From Verrucomicrobiales bacterium (GTDB lineage Bacteria > Verrucomicrobiota > Verrucomicrobiia > Verrucomicrobiales > DEV007), in the NCBI GenBank assembly GCA_028033615.1, contig JAOFDG010000018.1, forward strand, positions 1 through 32,869: DNA of 32,869 nt, read 5' to 3'. Position numbers and translations under genes: made by a program. The first letter of the stretch is position 1. Each line of letters starts with the position of its first letter. Under the pieces are notes generated by a model. That model ran no database searches and was not told where the DNA came from. It worked only from the letters and a program-made list of their open reading frames with translations. This document shows, one piece after another, positions 7,797 to 15,822 of this stretch.

Positions 7797-8819
7797 ATGA
7801 AGGTACTTTTTATCTTTATTATATTTATATTATCTTCAAAAAATTTAACGGCAAAAGACCTAACTAACCAATTGGAAAGGCCTGATAAATGGTTCAATTC
7901 TTTAGAAGGTATAGAGGCGATTAAAAATATACTCTCGCATCAAAGTACTATCGGGATATGGCCTAAGAATATAAACACCGCGGTAAAAAAACATTCTGGC
8001 AAGAAAGACTCAATCGAGGGGACATTCGATAACTCCGCCACATTAAATGAACTACGTATTTTGGCAAAAGCTTTTAATGCAACCCAAAAAAAAATTTACA
8101 AAAAATCATTTTTAAAGGGTTTGGAATGCATTCTTGAAAGCCAATATGAAAATGGAGGTTGGCCGCAAAGGCCCCACTCATCCGGCTATGAACAGCACAT
8201 CACTTTTAATGATGGAACGATGGTTGGAATAATGCAATTCATACAGGAAGTCGCAGACAGCCCAATTTATTCATTTGTTAATAAAAAAACTCGGAGAGAA
8301 TGCATCGAGAGGTTTGACCTTGGAGTAAACTGTATTCTAGCATGCCAGATTACAGTGAACAATAAACTCACAGCTTGGTGTGCTCAACATGATAAAAATA
8401 ATTTTAACCCAGTAGGTGCCCGATCCTACGAACACCCATCAATAAGCGGAGGGGAAAGCGCTGGTATTATTTTCCTCCTAATGAGTTTAGACATGCCAAG
8501 TAATGAAGTTATCAAATCAATAATTGCAGCGGTAAAATGGTATAAGAAATCAAAAATTGATGGGTTCAGTTTTCAAAAAGTAAATGGTGATCGATTATTA
8601 ATTGAGTCGGATTCTGCTGAAACGATGTGGGCTCGATTTTATGAAATAGGCTCCAATAGACCCATCTTTAGCGGAAGGGATGGAAAAATAAAATATGATG
8701 TTTCTGAAATAGAATTCGAACGAAGAAATGGATATGCCTGGTATGTTAAAACAGGTGAAAAAGTATTAAGTTTATGGGATAAGTGGAAACCCAAACATGA
8801 GGCAAAAATCAAAAACTGA
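7797..8819 (+). CDS. Exported pectate lyase, polysaccharide lyase family 10
   Basis: A 340-residue protein with a signal peptide (residues 1-19, ending NLTAKD). The family 10 pectate lyase pattern is clear and in order: TFDNSATLNELRILAKAF (76-93), ESQYENGGWPQ (114-124), HITFNDGTM (134-142), LTAWCAQHD (191-199) and ARSYEHPSISGGES (208-221). PL10 enzymes cleave polygalacturonate by calcium-assisted beta-elimination in an (alpha/alpha) toroid. The Asp and Arg residues in the FDN and ARxYE segments belong to the conserved active-site groove. Length fits a single catalytic module with no carbohydrate-binding domain. It is the last gene of the lipoprotein-kinase-propeller-lyase run and most likely acts outside the cytoplasm. 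Confidence 0.93.
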   Translation: MKVLFIFIIFILSSKNLTAKDLTNQLERPDKWFNSLEGIEAIKNILSHQSTIGIWPKNINTAVKKHSGKKDSIEGTFDNSATLNELRILAKAFNATQKKIYKKSFLKGLECILESQYENGGWPQRPHSSGYEQHITFNDGTMVGIMQFIQEVADSPIYSFVNKKTRRECIERFDLGVNCILACQITVNNKLTAWCAQHDKNNFNPVGARSYEHPSISGGESAGIIFLLMSLDMPSNEVIKSIIAAVKWYKKSKIDGFSFQKVNGDRLLIESDSAETMWARFYEIGSNRPIFSGRDGKIKYDVSEIEFERRNGYAWYVKTGEKVLSLWDKWKPKHEAKIKN

Positions 8820-8877
8820 GCATTTGCTTACAAAAAGTGAATCCAATTTTAAATTAGTAACGTTTTAATATCGAAAT

Positions 8878-8892
8878 ACTGTAATTTACAGT
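8878..8892. promoter_or_regulatory. 15-bp palindrome (7-1-7) before the CIA30 gene
   Basis: The sequence ACTGTAA-T-TTACAGT is a perfect inverted repeat with 7-bp arms and a one-base centre, ending 19 bases before the ATG of the CIA30 gene. It shares its central TAATTTA and exact geometry with the palindrome at 4742-4756, while the outer bases differ. A repressor site is plausible because it would overlap the transcription start region. The inner CTGT/ACAG bases recall LexA boxes, but the spacing is 5 rather than 8. Function is inferred. Confidence 0.4.
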
Positions 8893-8911
8893 TTTAACCG
8901 TACGAATTCAA

Positions 8912-9481
8912 ATGACTAATCTATACAAAACTTTTTTGGCTACAACGCTCATTGGCATCTCAACTTCATTTTCTTCAGAAGAAGAGGTGTTAACAAAATT
9001 TGATTCATCGAATGACAAAATTTCTAATTGGCAAATAGTTGATGATGGTGTGATGGGGGGATTATCGAAAGGAAAATTTAAAATCTCTGACAAGAATTAT
9101 TTAATATTCAACGGAAACCTTTCTCTTAAAAACAATGGTGGTTTTTCCTCGATACGTTCTCAGAGAACTCAGATGGATTTAAGTAATCATAAGGGTATAA
9201 AAATCAGGATTAAAGGCGACGGAAGAAGTTATAAAATGCGTTTTGAGAGCGATTCTAAGTACCGTAGCCGTTCAGTATCTTTCCAACATGAGTTTGAAAC
9301 AACTTCTGGAGAATGGTCTGAAATTTTCATTCCTTTTGAAAATTTGAAAGCTAGTTTTAGAGGTTGGAATTTACCTAAAATGAAATTTAATCCAAAATCA
9401 ATTCAGAGATTTGGTTTAATCATTGCTGATAAGAAAGAAGGTCCTTTTAAAATTACTGTCGATTGGATTAAAGCGGTATAA
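8912..9481 (+). CDS. Exported CIA30-family protein
   Basis: A 189-residue protein with a probable signal peptide (residues 1-21, FLATTLIGISTSFSS). The remainder is a jelly-roll CIA30 (NDUFAF1-type) domain: WQIVDDGVMGGLSKG (40-54), NGGFSSIRS (74-82), a middle IKIRIKGDGRSYKMRFES segment, and FGLIIADKKEGPFKITVDWI near the end. In mitochondria this family helps assemble complex I. In bacteria it is found in many exported proteins and resembles carbohydrate-binding folds, so a role in complex I is not assumed here. It is a separate unit, 92 bases after the pectate lyase and preceded by its own palindrome. The next gene is convergent, with 27 bases between. Confidence 0.88.
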   Translation: MTNLYKTFLATTLIGISTSFSSEEEVLTKFDSSNDKISNWQIVDDGVMGGLSKGKFKISDKNYLIFNGNLSLKNNGGFSSIRSQRTQMDLSNHKGIKIRIKGDGRSYKMRFESDSKYRSRSVSFQHEFETTSGEWSEIFIPFENLKASFRGWNLPKMKFNPKSIQRFGLIIADKKEGPFKITVDWIKAV

Positions 9482-9508
9482 ATTATTTCTAACGTATAGT
9501 ATCATCTA

Positions 9509-11125
9509 TTATCTTAAAGGTCCTGCCATCGGAGGTTTCTCAAAAAAAGCGCCATCCTCTATTAATCTTGGATCTTTAGTTTTTTCTAAAAGGCCCGTTA
9601 GCTTGTTACGAAGTTCAATTACCGTTTCTTTATATTCTTCTTTATTTGAAACATTATTCATTTGGTGTGGGTCCTTTGATAGATCGTACAACTCTTCTTT
9701 TGGTCTCTTACCATATGCATGATCAAAGAAAAATTTGACCTTAGGATTTTTTCTATTGGTCACAATCCAAGCCTTAGTTGGTCCAGCATCTTCGTCTGGT
9801 ATGGTTATAAAAGTGTTATTTGTAAGTTTATTTAAGTCGGGTTCGTTTTTTCCATCTAACCCATAATGGTCACCCAATGGATACCTATCAGGTTTATAAT
9901 TAATTATATAAAGAAACTCTTCACTTCTAATCGCCCTTTGCGGGTATGGAAGCTGACCTGCACGAGCTCTAGCAACATGCCTTTCACGACCTGTAAGCAC
10001 ATAATTTCTTGATACATCGACTAACTTCTCATTATCAGACTTTAGAGTTGGCCAGATTGATTTACTTGTCATTACTCCAGGTTTCTTTACTTTTCCTGCC
10101 TCAAGAAACGTCGCAGCCAAATCAGGTAGGCTTACAAAATCATCCACTACTCGACCTCCTTTAACACCTGGCCCACTAACTGAAAGTGCCACCCTTGTTC
10201 CAAAATCATATAAATTACATTTTCCATGAGGAAAACCTGCAGGACCGTGATCTCCAGAGATAACGATCAATGTATTCTCGAATTCCCCTATTCTTTTAAG
10301 TTCTGAAATAAGTACTCCTAAGGCCATATCAAAAGCACAAGCCTCACCCAAATAATCTGAAAAGTCTTGGCGGACCTCATGCACATCAGGTAGAAAAGGT
10401 GGAAGCTTTCCTTTCAATAAATCAGGGTCAATATTCCAGAGCTTTTTCCCTGAGCCTTTTATCCACTTCCTATGAACATTTGTAGGGCCAAACCAATAAG
10501 CAAACGGCTTTCCTTTTGAATTATTCTTCAACATATCCCGAAAGTTAGAAAGTACTTGCTCCTTCATCACTGACTTGGACTCGAGCAAACTTTTGCCATT
10601 GGTCATTAATTTGGTAACAGTTTGGGAAAACCCATTGAAACTAGATCCGTTCTTTTGATAGGAATTTTTTCTCCCTCCATATGGCGCATCCGCAGGAGTT
10701 CCTGGCGACCATACCTTCCAGGTAAAACCTATATGGTACCCGTTCTCTTCCAAAAGAAGAGGCCATGTAGGAATTTTAGAGTCCCAGACTGCACCTTGCA
10801 AAATGGCCCCTCTTTTTGTTCTCCAAAAATGTTGCCCCGATAGAATAGAGCTTCTGCATGGCGTACAAGATGGAGCATTAACAAAAGCGTTATTAAACAA
10901 TACCCCAGTTTTTGATATGGCATCAAAGTTCGGTGTATTAACAGCATCATTAACAGTACCCTCACCATCTACTTCTGCATAAACAGATGCATGTCTGCCC
11001 CAATCATCAGCAAAAGCGAACAAAATATTAGGCCGCTCAGCAGAATGTAATAATGTTACTGCGGTAAATGATGCCGTTATGTAGTAAATATATATTTTAA
11101 GATTTTTTAGAGGTTTTATTTTCAT
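9509..11125 (-). CDS. Exported sulfatase (arylsulfatase family, Cys-type)
   Basis: A 538-residue protein with an N-terminal hydrophobic signal (about 10-29). RPNILFAFADDWG (31-43) provides the metal-binding Asp pair. SCTPCRSSILSG (86-97) is the sulfatase signature, with Cys87 expected to become formylglycine. ISGDHGPAGFPHGKCNLYDFG carries the second metal site. Features such as GQHFWRT and VWSPGTPADAPYGG mark it as a different group from the iduronate-sulfatase-like neighbours. It would hydrolyse a sulfate ester on a sugar or other alcohol; the substrate is unknown. Its start lies inside the upstream sulfatase gene (29-base overlap), which implies co-transcription and perhaps translational coupling. 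Confidence 0.93.
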   Translation of the reverse strand: MKIKPLKNLKIYIYYITASFTAVTLLHSAERPNILFAFADDWGRHASVYAEVDGEGTVNDAVNTPNFDAISKTGVLFNNAFVNAPSCTPCRSSILSGQHFWRTKRGAILQGAVWDSKIPTWPLLLEENGYHIGFTWKVWSPGTPADAPYGGRKNSYQKNGSSFNGFSQTVTKLMTNGKSLLESKSVMKEQVLSNFRDMLKNNSKGKPFAYWFGPTNVHRKWIKGSGKKLWNIDPDLLKGKLPPFLPDVHEVRQDFSDYLGEACAFDMALGVLISELKRIGEFENTLIVISGDHGPAGFPHGKCNLYDFGTRVALSVSGPGVKGGRVVDDFVSLPDLAATFLEAGKVKKPGVMTSKSIWPTLKSDNEKLVDVSRNYVLTGRERHVARARAGQLPYPQRAIRSEEFLYIINYKPDRYPLGDHYGLDGKNEPDLNKLTNNTFITIPDEDAGPTKAWIVTNRKNPKVKFFFDHAYGKRPKEELYDLSKDPHQMNNVSNKEEYKETVIELRNKLTGLLEKTKDPRLIEDGAFFEKPPMAGPLR

Positions 11126-12512
11126 TCTTTCTTAAGGTTTCTTTTAGCATATTCGCATGCTTCTTTATCAATGATTCATAACGATCATCAGAAGATAAAT
11201 TCACCCATTCTTCAGGATCATTCATATGATCATAAAATTCCTCGGACCCATCAAAATATTGAATATAGCGATATCTCTCACTACGCACAGAATGATTTCC
11301 CTTTTTAAATGTTGTCAAAGCGGGGAACCTCCACTCTCGAGAAGGGTCATCAAGAAGAGGCTTAATGCTCACACCGTCTAGATCATCGATAGCCGGTAAC
11401 CCGCAGGCTTCTACAAGTGTTGGGTAAATACTGAGCAACTCTACGGGTTTTGAACATCGCTTACCCTGGAGCCCATCCGGAAGTGAAACTATCAAAGGAA
11501 CTCTTGTCGACCTCTCCCATAAAGAACGCTTTGCCCACATCTGCTTTTCACCAAGATGAAAACCATGATCCGAGAAAAGGATAACAATAGTATTTTTACT
11601 GTAAATACTACTATCCAGTGCATCCAGAATCCTACCAACCTGGCGATCAGTGTAAGTTACACAAGCGTGGTAAGCCTGAACTGCCTCTTTCCATTTTCCG
11701 GATTTAACAAACCAATCATGACTCGGCGGCAAAGTATTATGAATGAGATCAAGAGCAGCTAAAGGTAAGTCTTTTCTATCATCTGCTTTTACAGATGGAA
11801 GAACAACTTTATCCAATGGCCTTGATTTGAAGTACGCTTCTGGAGCAAACATTGGTACATGCGGCCGATAAAACCCCACAGCCATAAAAAAAGGCTTTTC
11901 ATCCTCATCTTTCAATTGTTCCAAACACCATGAAGAAACCTGATAATCAGTATGATCTTTCTCATCATAATTTTGAGGTCCGAAATCCCATAACCTAGTT
12001 TTACTCGGCGAGTCCTTTTGTATTCTTTTGTCCTTCTCTGAAATCTGGCCAGGACGGGGCCCATAATTTTCAAATGATAGCTTATCAACCTTGGATCCAT
12101 GAAAAATCTTTCCAGCCGACATAGTCCTATAACCAAATTTCCTAAAATATTGAGTCATCGTCATTCGGGACCTCGTCGTTTCCAGGGACCTGAACCATGG
12201 ATTATTAACATAAATCCCAGTAGATGATGGGCGAAGACCGAGCATTAAACTAGTTCTAGAAGGATTACATATTGGAGCCTGACAATGAGCATTTGTAAAA
12301 AGAACACCTCTTTTGGATAGCCTATCTATATTAGGTGTACGGGCTGCAGTATTTGTATTCATACACCCTACCCAATCATTCAAATCGTCGATAGCTATCA
12401 ATAGAACATTATGGTCTTTTGCCTTAACCTCAGTGAGCCCTGAATGTAAATTTAAAAAAATAAGAACACCTAAAATTTTTACAGATAAAGTATATTTAAA
12501 AAAAATTATCAT
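11097..12512 (-). CDS. Exported sulfatase, iduronate-2-sulfatase-like
   Basis: A 471-residue protein with a hydrophobic signal (about 8-24). The metal-binding IDDLNDWVGC (41-50) and the signature CNPSRTSLMLG (82-92, Cys82 to formylglycine) are followed by LRPSSTGIY, the arrangement typical of bacterial iduronate-2-sulfatase-like enzymes. Further conserved elements are GFYRPHVPMFAPEAYF, FSDHGFHLGEKQMW, STRVPLIVSLP and a C-terminal HSVRSERYRYIQYFDGSEEFYDH. The family removes sulfate groups from glycans, often uronate or hexose 2-sulfates in glycosaminoglycans and algal polysaccharides; specificity here is unknown. It is the first gene of a two-sulfatase minus-strand unit. Confidence 0.93.
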   Translation of the reverse strand: MIIFFKYTLSVKILGVLIFLNLHSGLTEVKAKDHNVLLIAIDDLNDWVGCMNTNTAARTPNIDRLSKRGVLFTNAHCQAPICNPSRTSLMLGLRPSSTGIYVNNPWFRSLETTRSRMTMTQYFRKFGYRTMSAGKIFHGSKVDKLSFENYGPRPGQISEKDKRIQKDSPSKTRLWDFGPQNYDEKDHTDYQVSSWCLEQLKDEDEKPFFMAVGFYRPHVPMFAPEAYFKSRPLDKVVLPSVKADDRKDLPLAALDLIHNTLPPSHDWFVKSGKWKEAVQAYHACVTYTDRQVGRILDALDSSIYSKNTIVILFSDHGFHLGEKQMWAKRSLWERSTRVPLIVSLPDGLQGKRCSKPVELLSIYPTLVEACGLPAIDDLDGVSIKPLLDDPSREWRFPALTTFKKGNHSVRSERYRYIQYFDGSEEFYDHMNDPEEWVNLSSDDRYESLIKKHANMLKETLRKNENKTSKKS

Positions 12513-12600
12513 ACTCTAAAGATTTCGAATTTATTACTCTCCATAAATTAATAAGCAACCAAAGGCTCTATTTTAATAATAAGTATTTTCTTAAATGAGG

Positions 12601-12641
12601 ACACAAAAAAATTGCCGCACTTTATTAAAGTACGGCAATTT
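12601..12641 (-). terminator. Rho-independent terminator of the lipocalin-like gene
   Basis: Plus-strand AAATTGCCG-C-ACTTT / AAAGT-A-CGGCAATTT (12609-12641) forms a stem with one C/A mismatch and a 3-base loop. Read on the minus strand it is followed by seven T residues (complement of the A-run at 12604-12610). It starts 27 bases after the stop of the gene at 12668-13153, so it terminates that gene and separates it from the downstream sulfatase pair. Confidence 0.85.
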
Positions 12642-12667
12642 GCAAAGATTTAAGAGATTTGTATTAC

Positions 12668-13153
12668 TTAGTTTTTCTTCATCTCAAACGTATAATCAGA
12701 GGACGATGCCACGTTACCAGAGTCATCAACAGAGTAGATCTGCAACTCTATTGTTTCATCATCAACTTTCTTAAAGGCAACCGCCATGCTTCTCTCTTCT
12801 GCTGATTCATTAATGGATTTAACTTTCAGCATTGGTAAGTCGCCAAAAGGCATCCACTCTCCAGTTGTTTTGTCGCCTTTATTATTGAAGCCTAGATGTT
12901 CAACCTTACCACTCTTTGGGTTAATACCTATTAAAGCATATGTTTCATTGCTTCCCATTTTAAGATGACTTGAAATAACGTGTCCTTCGACTGACCATTT
13001 ATAGGACAAAGTCACCGCATTCCCATCCTGCTCAGCTTTCCATGATCCTAAAATCCAATCGATTCCATTTTCTTTCATCATCTCTCCAAGAGATGCCTGA
13101 GCATTTACAACGAAGGCACAACAAGTAATTAAAGTAAGTAATAATTTTTTCAT
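12668..13153 (-). CDS. Exported small beta-barrel (lipocalin-like) protein
   Basis: A 161-residue protein with a clear signal peptide (MKKLLLTLITCCAFVVNAQA, then SLGEMM). The mature part reads as a run of beta-strands: LGSWKAEQDGNAVTLSYKWS, GHVISSHLKMGSNE, TYALIGINPKSGKVEHLGFN, KTTGEWMPFG, and a C-terminal SDYTFEMKKN. The pattern G-x-W near the start and alternating strands resemble lipocalin-like or DUF1579-like domains that assess or bind small ligands. I cannot name the family with certainty. It is the last gene of a minus-strand group following a metalloprotease and a GAF protein (60-base gap) and ends in a strong terminator. Confidence 0.75.
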   Translation of the reverse strand: MKKLLLTLITCCAFVVNAQASLGEMMKENGIDWILGSWKAEQDGNAVTLSYKWSVEGHVISSHLKMGSNETYALIGINPKSGKVEHLGFNNKGDKTTGEWMPFGDLPMLKVKSINESAEERSMAVAFKKVDDETIELQIYSVDDSGNVASSSDYTFEMKKN

Positions 13154-13213
13154 GATTTTAATGGTTTAGAGTATATAGGATACTCAATTTTTAAAGCTAA
13201 TAGAGATTAATTT

Positions 13214-13699
13214 TTATTGAGAAAGCTTTTCCATCAAAAGTTGGGCACATTTTTCAAGTGAAACTATTTCGTCATCAGAATAATCATATTCTCCACTTTT
13301 CCCAATCCCAAGAGTAGCAATGACTTTACCCTCTTTATTTATAAGCGGAACGACAACAGCACCCTCAACTTTTGTGTCTTTAGCTGCGGGACGAGCAACT
13401 CCACTTTCGTCATTTTGTAAATTACACATTGTTACAGCTTCTTTTCTCTCAGCGCATATTCCAGCCATGCCTTTTCCGATAGGAATTTTAGAGGCTATTT
13501 GAGCAATCTTTTCTGGAAGGCCAATCTGATCTACGAGATGGAGAAAAGAATCACCTGAATCAGCTCTATGAAAAGTACAATTTTTGGCTTCAAAAGCCTC
13601 AAAGATTAATTTAAGCGCTTCTTTTATTTTTTCATCTAATGAAAAATCTTTCTTAAGTAATTCTTCAAGAGTGATCAGTAATTTGGTTTTATCTTTCAT
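13214..13699 (-). CDS. Stand-alone GAF-domain protein
   Basis: A 161-residue soluble protein that is essentially one GAF domain. After an N-terminal helix come NCTFHRADSGDSFLHLV (40-56), IPIGKGMAGICAERKEAVTM (72-91), CNLQNDESG (92-100), VEGAVVVPLI (111-120) and KVIATLGIGKSGEYDYSDDE (125-144). GAF domains bind small molecules or redox cofactors. Free-methionine sulfoxide reductase is also a lone GAF domain of this size, but its expected cysteine arrangement was not evident, so that activity is not claimed. The gene starts 14 bases after the metalloprotease stop, suggesting an operon, although one product is cytoplasmic and the other exported. Confidence 0.8.
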   Translation of the reverse strand: MKDKTKLLITLEELLKKDFSLDEKIKEALKLIFEAFEAKNCTFHRADSGDSFLHLVDQIGLPEKIAQIASKIPIGKGMAGICAERKEAVTMCNLQNDESGVARPAAKDTKVEGAVVVPLINKEGKVIATLGIGKSGEYDYSDDEIVSLEKCAQLLMEKLSQ

Positions 13700-13713
13700 A
13701 TATAGAATATTAT

Positions 13714-15012
13714 TTAGGATGACAAGAAACCCTTAATTTCTTTATTAGCCCGATCGAGCTTTGGCTTGCCATCTATTATTGAATAGTGAATACGATGGGT
13801 AGTGGTTGCTCCATTAGCGTGCACACTCACTAAACGAATCTGATGTTTGCCCTCTTTAAGGTCACCTATCTTAATCCAAAATTCATTGTCAGGACTAAGG
13901 ACAGAAGTCCATGTGGTGGCGTCATAATCGTTATTTACCTGATATTTTTTTTGCCCCTTATTTTCTCCATCATTGTAAGCGATCATTGCAACAGCTGGAA
14001 TACTGGAACTTATTTGACCTCTCAAATGAAGATTATCATCAAAATACTTAATGTTCATATCCCCAATTGAAAGTTTCGGATTTAAAGTTGCTGCTTTTGA
14101 TGTTCCGCTAAAAACAGGATGTGTCAGCAACCGAATAGCATGAGCATTAGTAAGAAAAGATCCCTTTCCCTCTTCTCTCCACTCCTGTCGATAGGTATAA
14201 TTTCCTGCACCCATCAAAGCTGTTCCGTTACTGGATTCCAATTTAGTTGCTAAATTATGAGGCAGTGAAAGACCATGCCCAAGCTCATGTATTGTCCCAC
14301 CAATATAAGTTGTATTGAACCTAGCCAAAGTAAATGGCTCGTACCCTCTATGCTCTTTTACCTGAATTTTAGTGTTCGTTTTATCCACTTTCAATCCATC
14401 TATATTTAACCAATCTGAATCCGCAACAAAGCATATACCCTTATTATGATTGGCTCCCATTCCATAATAAGGAGAATATATTTGTACTTTTTTGCCATCT
14501 GTTTTTGATAGACCGCAGACTATTAGAAGCGTTTCATCTTTAGCAATGATTCCTTTCTTGGCTAACTCCTTGGAAACTTCGTTATAGATTCTGTTACCTG
14601 ATTTATATGAGTAAGTTCCATCGTCATTAGCAATTCCTCTAACTTCATGGAGCTTGATTTTTCCATTTTCTTTCTCTAACGAAAGCTTACTTTTCTCGTA
14701 ACCAAGTTTTCTCATCTCCGTGGAAAAGAATTCTTGAATATCTTCCATGATCTTATCCCATCTTTCGATATGATTAGCGAGAGGCTTTCTGTCTTTAGGA
14801 TAAAAATATACCACTCTTAATTTTTTTCCCTTATCCACTGGATCTTCACTATGCCATTTCTTAATTTCCTTCAAAATGTATTCTGCCTGATCTGATTGTG
14901 TATTAACACTAGACCAGTCAAATGAACTCCTATGATCCTTTTTCGCTTCTCTAGCAAATTGAGTAAGGGTTAATAAAAGAAAAGGTAAAATTATTGGCAC
15001 AAGTCTTTTCAT
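13714..15012 (-). CDS. Exported metzincin-like zinc metalloprotease
   Basis: A 432-residue protein with a signal peptide (residues 1-20). GGTIHELGHGLSLPHN (238-253) contains the zinc-binding HExxHxxxxxH motif, with Glu243 as catalytic base and His242, His246 and His252 as ligands. The glycine usual at the eighth position of the metzincin motif is Ser here. A candidate Met-turn, GTALMGAG (263-270, Met267), follows at a suitable distance. The N-terminal part (60-230) is alpha/beta and the C-terminal 120 residues look like a beta-sandwich (LHLRGQISSSIPAVAMIAY and following strands). Similar exported proteins occur in Verrucomicrobiota and Planctomycetota, but no substrate is known to me. It heads a unit with the GAF and lipocalin-like genes. 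Confidence 0.8.
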   Translation of the reverse strand: MKRLVPIILPFLLLTLTQFAREAKKDHRSSFDWSSVNTQSDQAEYILKEIKKWHSEDPVDKGKKLRVVYFYPKDRKPLANHIERWDKIMEDIQEFFSTEMRKLGYEKSKLSLEKENGKIKLHEVRGIANDDGTYSYKSGNRIYNEVSKELAKKGIIAKDETLLIVCGLSKTDGKKVQIYSPYYGMGANHNKGICFVADSDWLNIDGLKVDKTNTKIQVKEHRGYEPFTLARFNTTYIGGTIHELGHGLSLPHNLATKLESSNGTALMGAGNYTYRQEWREEGKGSFLTNAHAIRLLTHPVFSGTSKAATLNPKLSIGDMNIKYFDDNLHLRGQISSSIPAVAMIAYNDGENKGQKKYQVNNDYDATTWTSVLSPDNEFWIKIGDLKEGKHQIRLVSVHANGATTTHRIHYSIIDGKPKLDRANKEIKGFLSS

Positions 15013-15071
15013 AGAGATTATTGAGATTAAATCATTTTGTTATTCATTCTAAAATTTCCTAAATCATTAAT

Positions 15072-15803
15072 CTACTCACCTTGTAGTGACATTCCTAATT
15101 CTTTAGCACGACCACCAGGAAGTTCCATAATTTGAATTTTTCGAAAATGGATCTCGGCACCCTCTGATTCTAAACATAAATATCCCTTTCTGAGGTCAGC
15201 CTCCCTAATACCATTAACAAACTTTCCGTTAATTGAAAGCTTTACTGTGCCGTCTACTGCTACAACTACGTATCGATTCCACTCCCCTTTTCCTTTGCAA
15301 CGCATTTCATATGACATACTTCTATTTCCACGAGGGTTTTCAGGAATGGCTTTCATCCCGCCCGCACCAAATAGCTCCCCGCTGACATAACCTAGGTGAT
15401 TAGGTTCACCATTTCTTTTTTTGTTAATGTACGGCCACTCGAGCTCAAGCATTTGCACCTCCATCCCCTTTGGAAGCCTGCCTTTTGGTATTGCGTCACT
15501 CCATAGAAAAATCCCAGAGTTTCCGCCGGCTTCCATATGCTTCCACTCTATTACTAGTATGAAATTTTCATACTGTTTCTTAGACCTCATCACACCAATT
15601 GGTTGCCCGCTACAAATTAAAATTTCGTCCTTTACTTTCCAGGTCTCAGGCGAAGTATTAACATCAACCCAATTTGAAAGATCTTTTCCATTAAATAAGT
15701 CGATAAAACCGAGCTCTTTTTTCACTTCTGAATGTTCGTCAGAAAATAATGAAGCATTAAAAGTTAAGATAATAAGGGAAACACTGTAAAAAAATTTTGT
15801 CAT
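15072..15803 (-). CDS. Exported DUF1080 (3-keto-disaccharide hydrolase-type) protein
   Basis: A 243-residue protein with a signal peptide (residues 1-20). The single domain is a concanavalin-like jelly roll of the DUF1080 type: [11 protein letters not shown] (35-45), GGNSGIFLW (93-101), [10 protein letters not shown] (111-120), and a C-terminal [13 protein letters not shown]. Members of this family have been shown to hydrolyse 3-keto-disaccharides and glycosides, and they often occur with Gfo/Idh oxidoreductases that make the 3-keto group; one such exported enzyme is at 237-1517 in this window. It ends 59 bases before the metalloprotease gene. A large hairpin with a U-run ends about 40 bases before its ATG, so expression may depend on readthrough. 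Confidence 0.9.
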   Translation of the reverse strand: MTKFFYSVSLIILTFNASLFSDEHSEVKKELGFIDLFNGKDLSNWVDVNTSPETWKVKDEILICSGQPIGVMRSKKQYENFILVIEWKHMEAGGNSGIFLWSDAIPKGRLPKGMEVQMLELEWPYINKKRNGEPNHLGYVSGELFGAGGMKAIPENPRGNRSMSYEMRCKGKGEWNRYVVVAVDGTVKLSINGKFVNGIREADLRKGYLCLESEGAEIHFRKIQIMELPGGRAKELGMSLQGE

Positions 15804-15822
15804 GAACAGACTTTAGTCTTAA

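Noticed and set aside
8878-8892. The palindrome contains CTGT and ACAG like a LexA (SOS) box.
   Set aside because: The half sites are 5 bases apart instead of 8, and the controlled gene (CIA30) has no link to DNA repair.
15014-15029. GAGATTA occurs twice, 9 bases apart, just before the metalloprotease start.
   Set aside because: Two short AT-rich copies are easily due to chance and no similar repeat precedes neighbouring genes.
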